A stretch of 11,422 nt of DNA, from NCBI GenBank assembly GCA_002707185.1, contig PAMF01000063.1, positions 1-11,422 on the forward strand, written 5' to 3'. The translations under genes and the position numbers were made by a program. Positions 6,692 through 11,422 of this stretch are shown here, one piece after another (position 1 is the first letter of the stretch; each line of letters opens with the position of its first letter). The notes beneath the pieces are model-generated. The model was not told the DNA's origin and did not search any database. It saw nothing but the letters and a program-made list of their open reading frames with translations. Source of the DNA: Chloroflexota bacterium. Lineage in GTDB: Bacteria > Chloroflexota > Dehalococcoidia > UBA3495.

Positions 6692-7102
6692 ATGAAAACT
6701 GGTTGCCCAATTAATCACATAGATCACGTAGCTATTGCGGTCAAAGACATCTGTGCCACGATCAGAGTATTCGGTGAGGTATTTGGCATTTTGGCCCCAG
6801 AGGTATCGCACCTACCAGAACACGGTGTTAAAGCCGTATTAATCCAATCAGGCCAAACTAGAATAGAAATCTTGGAACCCTTAGATCCCGAAAACTCAAT
6901 AGGGCGATTCATAAAGACCAAGGGAGAGGGGCTCCACCATATCGCTCTTAACGTCGATAATCTTCAAGATAAGCTCGATTATCTCAAAAACAATGGGTTT
7001 GATCTCATTGATACGATCCCAAGGGAGGGTTTATCGGGTAACGTTGCATTTATCCACCCCCGCTCCGTTTTTGGAGTGTTAACAGAATTAGTGGAAAACT
7101 AA
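6692..7102 (+). CDS. mce: Methylmalonyl-CoA epimerase
   Basis: This small glyoxalase/VOC-fold enzyme interconverts the (S) and (R) forms of methylmalonyl-CoA, supplying the mutase with the isomer it accepts. The 136-residue product begins with INHIDHVAIAV, carries RIEILEP in the middle, GEGLHHIALNVD at 78-89 and ends FIHPRSVFGVLTELVE. By alignment to the Propionibacterium enzyme the metal ligands would be His12, Glu59 (Gln in that enzyme), His83 and Glu132. Length is typical. The start has AGAGGAG just upstream of the ATG. It follows the acyl-CoA dehydrogenase by 31 nt and precedes holA by 19 nt, so it is almost certainly in one transcript with both. Other VOC-fold proteins look similar at low identity, but the GLHHIA and HP-x-S-x2-GVL-x-EL pattern plus the mutase neighbour make the epimerase call strong. 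Confidence 0.93.
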   Translation: MKTGCPINHIDHVAIAVKDICATIRVFGEVFGILAPEVSHLPEHGVKAVLIQSGQTRIEILEPLDPENSIGRFIKTKGEGLHHIALNVDNLQDKLDYLKNNGFDLIDTIPREGLSGNVAFIHPRSVFGVLTELVEN

Positions 7103-7106
7103 AAAC

Positions 7107-7112
7107 AGGTGG
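7107..7112 (+). promoter_or_regulatory. Shine-Dalgarno supporting the TTG start of holA
   Basis: AGGTGG lies nine bases before the TTG at 7122. No in-frame ATG or GTG exists near the expected N-terminus, and the frame is open upstream into the epimerase gene without another start, so this element decides the start. Confidence 0.55.
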
Positions 7113-7121
7113 TACCGAGAA

Positions 7122-8117
7122 TTGCCATCATTCGTAATACATGGTGATAAATTACTAGTCGATCATGCATTAAACCAACGCCTGGCTGATCATGATGCTA
7201 CAGACATTCTAGAATCCAACATACATAATCTGACTGCCTCGCAATTAGATTTTGGAGAATTACTTCACATATGTAGTTCCATCCCATTTATCGACCACTA
7301 CAGAATCGTGATTATAGATGGACTATGTACTCTACTGGAAACTAAGACCAACACCAGAGGTCCTCAAAATAATAAGAGCAAAACTAAGGTCCCCTGGACG
7401 ACTTTATCAGAGCATATCCCACTAATGCCTAGTTCTACGCTGTTGTTTTTTAAAGACGGGATATTGAATAAAAATAACAGCCTGCTTAGGGTGTTAACCA
7501 AAGTATCGGAAACGCAACATGTGCCAGCTCCTAACGGGGTTGACTTGTCACGCTGGATAAAAAAATCAGCTGAGGAGAAAGGCGCCGCTATAAGCCCTAG
7601 CGCCATCAAATACCTAAGTAATCTATTAGGCAATAATCTAGAATCTATAGACCATGAACTAGAAAAACTATCTCTTTATACTAATGGTGAAACAATACAA
7701 GAACCTGACGTGCAAGAACTGGTCTCACAGGCACAAGAGGCCAATATTTTTAGAACAGCGGATGCCATAATAGAAGGGCGAGCTCAAACTTCTTTCAATT
7801 TAATACATAATCTCAAAATCAACGGCAGATCAGCCTCATATATTATCGGGATGGTCACACGACAACTCCGTCAACTTACATTAGTCCATAGCCTTCTTGA
7901 AACAGGTGAGAATCACGCAAATATAGGAGTCCAATTAGGTATAACATCAAACTACGCAGTTCAAAAAACGGTAGAACAAGCTACCAAATACTCTTCAGAA
8001 GATATCAAATGGAAATATGAGCAATTGCTTCAATGTGATTTAAACATTAAGCTTGGCAAATTAAATGCAGATCAAGCTTTGGAAACATTGGTATTTGATC
8101 TATCTGCGTCATTTTAA
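7122..8117 (+). CDS. holA: DNA polymerase III delta subunit (clamp loader wrench)
   Basis: HolA is the delta subunit of the clamp-loader complex, which opens the beta sliding clamp and loads it on primed DNA. The 331-residue product has the family length and arrangement. An N-terminal AAA+-like region begins FVIHGDKLLVDHAL, in place of the usual FYGEDEFL. The YRIVIIDGL strand (60-68) and SSTLLFFKDG (104-113) follow. The middle domain has DLSRWIKKSAEEKG and LLGNNLESIDHELEKLSLY, and a C-terminal helical collar domain opens with EANIFRTADAIIEGR. As expected for delta, there is no Walker A motif. A polar insert, roughly residues 73-91, lies between the first two strands. Translation starts at TTG. 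Its neighbours are metabolic rather than replicative, which is unusual but not rare for holA. The call rests on overall pattern rather than a catalytic motif. Confidence 0.85.
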   Translation: MPSFVIHGDKLLVDHALNQRLADHDATDILESNIHNLTASQLDFGELLHICSSIPFIDHYRIVIIDGLCTLLETKTNTRGPQNNKSKTKVPWTTLSEHIPLMPSSTLLFFKDGILNKNNSLLRVLTKVSETQHVPAPNGVDLSRWIKKSAEEKGAAISPSAIKYLSNLLGNNLESIDHELEKLSLYTNGETIQEPDVQELVSQAQEANIFRTADAIIEGRAQTSFNLIHNLKINGRSASYIIGMVTRQLRQLTLVHSLLETGENHANIGVQLGITSNYAVQKTVEQATKYSSEDIKWKYEQLLQCDLNIKLGKLNADQALETLVFDLSASF

Positions 8118-8174
8118 CCATCGGAAGGATATTATATCTAATCGTTTTCGACACTTAAATTAAACTTTTTCGCT
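8118..8174. other. Convergent gap between holA and the ABC ATPase gene
   Basis: The two converging genes end 57 nt apart. The stretch is AT-rich with a short T run (8166-8170) but no GC-rich hairpin on either strand, so I cannot point to an intrinsic terminator. Read-through or a factor-dependent end is possible. Confidence 0.4.
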
Positions 8175-9155
8175 TTAGTTAGAGACTGAAATCTTGTTAT
8201 AACAGGCTGCCTGATGACCTTCACCAACTATCTCCAAATGTGGTTTTCGATCAGATCTACACCTAGATATGGCTTTAGAGCATCGCGGCAGAAACGGACA
8301 TAAATCCGTCAAATTAATCAAATCTGGTGGAGCGCCAGGCAATGGCCTTAATCTCCTACGTTCTTCATCTAATCTAGGCAATGCTTGAAGAAGCGACCAT
8401 GTATATGGATGTCGAGGCTCACGGAACAACGATAAAACGTCTGCGGACTCAGCTACACTTCCTGCATATAATACTCCAACCCGGTCGGCCATATGGGCTA
8501 CAATCCCAAGGTCATGAGTTATGAAAAGTATTGAAGAATGGAAATCCTTGCACAGATCCTTTAAGCGTTCCAAAATCTCAGCCTGTAAAGTCACATCCAA
8601 ACCCGATGTGGCTTCATCAGCGATGAGTATCCGGGGCTGTAGGACTAACGCGCTAGCCAACATCACTCTCTGGCACATGCCTCCACTCAAATTAAATGGA
8701 TACTGTTTCATTACATTCTTAGGATCAGACAACCCTACATCTCTGAGAACTTCCTGACACAAGGTGGTAACAGCTTTAGGAGACAGATCTAAATGTGCTT
8801 GAACTACTTCTTCAACTTGAGACCCTATAGTATGGATTGGATTTAAGGCTGATTGTGCGTCTTGAAAAACAATAGATATTTCTCTCCCTCGTATACTTTG
8901 CAATTCAACGTCCGTGGAAGTTAATATATCGATTCCATCAAAGTTGATACCACCTGCAATCACCTTAGCATTATCCGGCAAAAGACCTAGCATGGCTAAT
9001 GCTAAGGTACTTTTACCCGAACCACTTTCACCAACTAAACAAAATATCTGTTCTTCAAACAAATCAAAAGAAACACCATTAAGGGCTTTCACATCCCCCG
9101 CGGGAGTTTCGTACTGAACATAGAGATTAGTTATTTCTAAAAGTGGATTATTCAT
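8175..9155 (-). CDS. Oligopeptide/dipeptide ABC transporter ATP-binding protein (OppD/DppD type)
   Basis: OppD/DppD-type ATPases bind the cytoplasmic face of a peptide (or nickel) importer and power uptake as one of two ATPase subunits. From the ATG at 9155 the product has 326 residues: Walker A GESGSGKST at 42-50, Q-loop VFQDAQSALNP, signature LSGGMCQRV at 156-164, Walker B ILIADE followed by ATSGLD, and switch ITHDLG. The C-terminal oligo-HPY extension carries HPYTWSLLQALPRLD and LPGAPPDL, then cysteines in CPFLPRCSKAISRC and a later AAC. Such cysteines hold an iron-sulfur cluster in some DppD proteins; a cluster here is inferred. Cys replaces the usual Arg or Gln in LSGGM-x-QR. The frame reaches a TTG at 9179, but the ATG gives the normal beginning (PLLEITNLYVQYET). 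No permease, second ATPase or binding-protein gene lies beside it. It ends the leftward run, 28 nt after the PHP gene. Confidence 0.9.
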   Translation of the reverse strand: MNNPLLEITNLYVQYETPAGDVKALNGVSFDLFEEQIFCLVGESGSGKSTLALAMLGLLPDNAKVIAGGINFDGIDILTSTDVELQSIRGREISIVFQDAQSALNPIHTIGSQVEEVVQAHLDLSPKAVTTLCQEVLRDVGLSDPKNVMKQYPFNLSGGMCQRVMLASALVLQPRILIADEATSGLDVTLQAEILERLKDLCKDFHSSILFITHDLGIVAHMADRVGVLYAGSVAESADVLSLFREPRHPYTWSLLQALPRLDEERRRLRPLPGAPPDLINLTDLCPFLPRCSKAISRCRSDRKPHLEIVGEGHQAACYNKISVSN

Positions 9156-9183
9156 ATTTTGGCACACTTGTCTTATCAAGAGG

Positions 9184-9825
9184 TCAATTCATTAAAACCG
9201 CCTCGAATTGCCCCAATTTGATCTCGGTTATTAGGTCGCTTAAGGTGTCTATTTTTTTATAAAATTCAGTTGCCGCCACCCCTATTTGTTCCAATTTATG
9301 GGCATCACTACCACCAGATACTTTTAATCCTAATCTATTCGCCAAATCTATTGAAAACTGATTTTCCAAAGATTGACCCCTTCCATTAAGACCTTCAATT
9401 GCGTCACAAATATTAAAAAACTCATCCCCTGCAGCTTTCAGGATCATCTGTTCTCTTTGATAACCCGAATTATTATCTGAGTCTATAATAAACCTTCTCC
9501 GATACGGATGCGCACCAATAATAACTCCTCCTACCTGATCTACGAAACTCCGTAAAGCATTCGGTTTATGCATCCCGAACTCATATCGCCTCAACCCAAA
9601 TACCAAAGTATGACCAGCATCCGTGTTTAATTCCGATCCGCCAATAACCAAAAATTCGTGTTTTTTAGTCAATGCGGTTAGATCTTCATCGGACCAGAAA
9701 GAGTCATGATCAGTTAAGCAAATTCCGTCTAAACCTTTCTTCTTAGAGCCCTCGATCAATTCGTCTACGGTAACAAAACTGTCATCCGACCGAGGATAGC
9801 TATGTGTATGCAAATCTATTAGCAA
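9184..9825 (-). CDS. PHP-domain metal-dependent phosphoesterase
   Basis: PHP-domain proteins are compact metal-dependent hydrolases that cleave phosphoester bonds in nucleotides, nucleic acids or small phosphorylated metabolites. The 213-residue product is a stand-alone domain with its metal-binding set visible: His6 and His8 in DLHTHS, Asp14 or Asp15, His40 in LTDHDS, Glu65 in GSELNT, His106 in AHPYRR, and Asp174 and His176 in GGSDAH. It is shorter than TrpH-type RNase AM (about 290), and lacks additional domains; the substrate is unknown. Translation starts at TTG, supported by an AAGGG eight bases upstream (9838-9834); no ATG or GTG exists before the essential HTH. It lies 98 nt after the ftsK stop and 28 nt before the ABC ATPase gene. 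No functional link to either neighbour is evident. Confidence 0.88.
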   Translation of the reverse strand: MLIDLHTHSYPRSDDSFVTVDELIEGSKKKGLDGICLTDHDSFWSDEDLTALTKKHEFLVIGGSELNTDAGHTLVFGLRRYEFGMHKPNALRSFVDQVGGVIIGAHPYRRRFIIDSDNNSGYQREQMILKAAGDEFFNICDAIEGLNGRGQSLENQFSIDLANRLGLKVSGGSDAHKLEQIGVAATEFYKKIDTLSDLITEIKLGQFEAVLMN

Positions 9826-9833
9826 TAGTCTAA

Positions 9834-9838
9834 CCCTT
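9834..9838 (-). promoter_or_regulatory. Shine-Dalgarno supporting the TTG start of the PHP gene
   Basis: On the minus strand AAGGG (9838-9834) stands eight bases before the TTG at 9825. It is the only start signal compatible with an intact N-terminal HxH metal motif. Confidence 0.55.
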
Positions 9839-9923
9839 ACAGAAAAACCACTAATTGATCAAAACCTGAAGACTTGTTAAATAAGCTCACACCGTAATCA
9901 GTCCGCACGAATTGTACGAAAAA

Positions 9924-11422
9924 CTAATTAGGGATTATCAATCCTTCGTCCTCTAATATTTCAACAACTTGCTCCGCCTTAGCTGAACCTATGCGTAATC
10001 TACGTTCAAAGAAAGAAGCAGAAAGATGAGGGTTCCGAATAGCTAAACCTCTTGCTTTCTCTAGAATATCAGAATCTACTAGACTACCATCATCATCCAA
10101 TTCACCCGTCACTTCAAGGGATATCACAGGTAATGGAGGCCCTTTTTGTTCGGTCCAGAATTCAACTACTCTATCTATCTCTTCGTCAAACACCAGAGCA
10201 CCCTGAACGCGCCTAGCCTTGGGAGAATCATGAGTTAAAAGTAACATATCTCCGCGCCCAAGTAATTTCTCAGCCCCAACGGTATCAAGAATTACTCTGG
10301 AATCAACCTGAGAGGCAACAGCAAAAGCAACTCTAGCTGGTACATTAGCCTTTAATAAACCTGTAACAACATTTACTGACGGCCTTTGAGTAGCTAATAT
10401 TAAATGAATACCTGTAGCACGACCTAATTGAGCTAGTCTAACTAAATTCTGTTCTATTTCAAATCCACCAACCATCATTAAATCTGCCAATTCATCTACA
10501 ATCAAAACCAAGTACGGCATGGGCTCTTTTGCCTTAGAATTATATGCAGAAATGTTCCTGGCACCAATGTCCTCCATGAGCTTGTATCTGCTTAACATCT
10601 CCGACATTAAAGCACGCAACATTGGATTAACTTCATCCACATCGACTATCACTGGTGCTATTAGATGTGGAATACCATTAAACGGAGTAAGTTCGACTCT
10701 CTTAGGGTCGACCATAACCATCCTAAGTTGATCTGGCGGTTTAGTAAAAAGCAACGAGGCCACAATAGAATTCAGGCATACACTTTTCCCACTGCCAGTT
10801 GCGCCGGCTATTAATAAATGCGGGAGAGATGCTAAATCAGTTACAACGGGATTACCGCCTGTATCCTCACCAAGAGCAATCGGCAACCCTCCTTTAGAAA
10901 TAACCTTACGGAAATCAGTAATATCCATTAATCCACGTAGTGAAACCTGCACCGGTGTTGGAGAAGGAACTTCTAGTCCAACCAAGGCTTCACCTGGTAC
11001 TGGAGCTTCGATTCTAAGGTTGGGTGTTTTAAGGGCTAAAGCAAGGTCCTTCTCCCGATTTAATATACTTTGAACTTTAACCCTACTGCCTTCCGCATTT
11101 TCTAATTTCCCGTTGTCTCCTTTTCTTAGCTGCCACCCTGGGACCAATCCAAAGCGAATAATCCTAGGACCAGATTTCACATCCTTTACTTCAACCATAA
11201 CTCCATGGTCCGATAGGGTCGTTTCTATGAGTTCGGACATGTTATTTAAAGGCGATTGAGGTATGTTTCTGGCTGATAAAGATGCCAGCAATTCTAATGA
11301 CGGCAATCTCCATTTAGACTTGAATGCCTTATTATTTTGCCGTTTTACAGGCTCTTCCTGACCCTCGTTAGACTTTTCAGGCATTGGAGGCAATCCGAGT
11401 GAATCGTCCATTCGAGTTCCCG
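9924..11422 (-). CDS. ftsK: FtsK/SpoIIIE-family DNA translocase, motor and gamma domains, N-terminus beyond the right edge
   Basis: FtsK/SpoIIIE proteins are membrane-anchored hexameric motors that pump double-stranded DNA at the closing septum and help resolve chromosome dimers. Numbering from the ATG at 11411, the visible 495 residues have a polar linker (1-33), the WRLPSLELL motif that opens the alpha domain, Walker A GATGSGKSV at 203-211, MVDPKRVEL at 233-241, Walker B LVLIVDELAD at 301-310, ATQRPSVNVVTG, the LLGRGDMLLL loop and a C-terminal winged-helix gamma domain (about 448-495). The frame is open upstream of that ATG to the window edge, and the usual membrane-spanning N-terminal domain is missing, so the ATG is probably internal and the gene partial. 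The gamma domain reads RRLRIGSAKAEQVVE, against IGYNRAAR in Escherichia coli, and ends abruptly at IIPN. A soluble motor starting at 11411 cannot be excluded. Confidence 0.93.
   Translation of the reverse strand, partial: GTRMDDSLGLPPMPEKSNEGQEEPVKRQNNKAFKSKWRLPSLELLASLSARNIPQSPLNNMSELIETTLSDHGVMVEVKDVKSGPRIIRFGLVPGWQLRKGDNGKLENAEGSRVKVQSILNREKDLALALKTPNLRIEAPVPGEALVGLEVPSPTPVQVSLRGLMDITDFRKVISKGGLPIALGEDTGGNPVVTDLASLPHLLIAGATGSGKSVCLNSIVASLLFTKPPDQLRMVMVDPKRVELTPFNGIPHLIAPVIVDVDEVNPMLRALMSEMLSRYKLMEDIGARNISAYNSKAKEPMPYLVLIVDELADLMMVGGFEIEQNLVRLAQLGRATGIHLILATQRPSVNVVTGLLKANVPARVAFAVASQVDSRVILDTVGAEKLLGRGDMLLLTHDSPKARRVQGALVFDEEIDRVVEFWTEQKGPPLPVISLEVTGELDDDGSLVDSDILEKARGLAIRNPHLSASFFERRLRIGSAKAEQVVEILEDEGLIIPN

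Noticed and set aside
7364..7633. Minus-strand 89-codon ORF with hydrophobic stretches inside holA
   Set aside because: Hydrophobic runs are expected on the reverse of charged AT-rich coding sequence; no start signal or family pattern.
8118..8174. Bidirectional terminator in the convergent gap
   Set aside because: Only a 3-bp TCG-TTTT-CGA stem and a short T run are present; too weak to call.

Overview
This is a bacterial chromosomal window, densely packed and moderately AT-rich by eye. It holds nine genes: seven complete and one cut at each edge. There is no rRNA, no tRNA, no insertion sequence and no CRISPR array. The protein set and style suggest a free-living, aerobic or microaerophilic Chloroflexota, possibly the SAR202/Dehalococcoidia side. 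The clues are a split methylmalonyl-CoA mutase, a YvcK-type regulator, an orphan OppD-type ATPase and TTG starts on holA and the PHP gene. The lineage is an inference without a phylogeny and should be held loosely.

Left block, minus strand, transcribed right to left (3489 to 1): yvcK/glmR, then glmS, then the start of uppP at the window edge. All three serve UDP-GlcNAc and cell-envelope precursor supply. GlmS makes glucosamine-6-phosphate. YvcK is the UDP-GlcNAc-binding factor that in Bacillus subtilis (as GlmR) stimulates GlmS. UppP recycles undecaprenyl-pyrophosphate, the lipid carrier. A strong sigma70-like promoter (TTGACA, 18 nt, TATACT) sits upstream of yvcK.

Middle block, plus strand (3756 to 8117): a methylmalonyl-CoA mutase catalytic subunit without its B12 domain, an acyl-CoA dehydrogenase, a methylmalonyl-CoA epimerase and holA (DNA polymerase III delta). 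The first three fit the funnelling of branched-chain or odd-chain acyl-CoA through propionyl-CoA and methylmalonyl-CoA to succinyl-CoA. Neither propionyl-CoA carboxylase nor the B12-binding mutase subunit lies in the window. holA follows the epimerase by 19 nt and is probably co-transcribed with it. Two short motifs are shared between the leaders of the mutase and dehydrogenase genes, and the mutase Shine-Dalgarno lies inside a perfect dyad.

Right block, minus strand (11422 to 8175): the motor portion of an FtsK/SpoIIIE DNA translocase (N-terminus beyond the edge), a small PHP-domain phosphoesterase and a lone OppD/DppD-type peptide-transport ATPase. The middle and right blocks converge in a 57-nt gap at 8118-8174 with no convincing terminator. 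I see no clearly new biological system. The most rewarding observations are the glmR-glmS-uppP linkage, the shared cis-elements and SD dyad in the propionate block, the altered KOPS-contact positions in the FtsK gamma domain, and the isolated mutase and ABC subunits.
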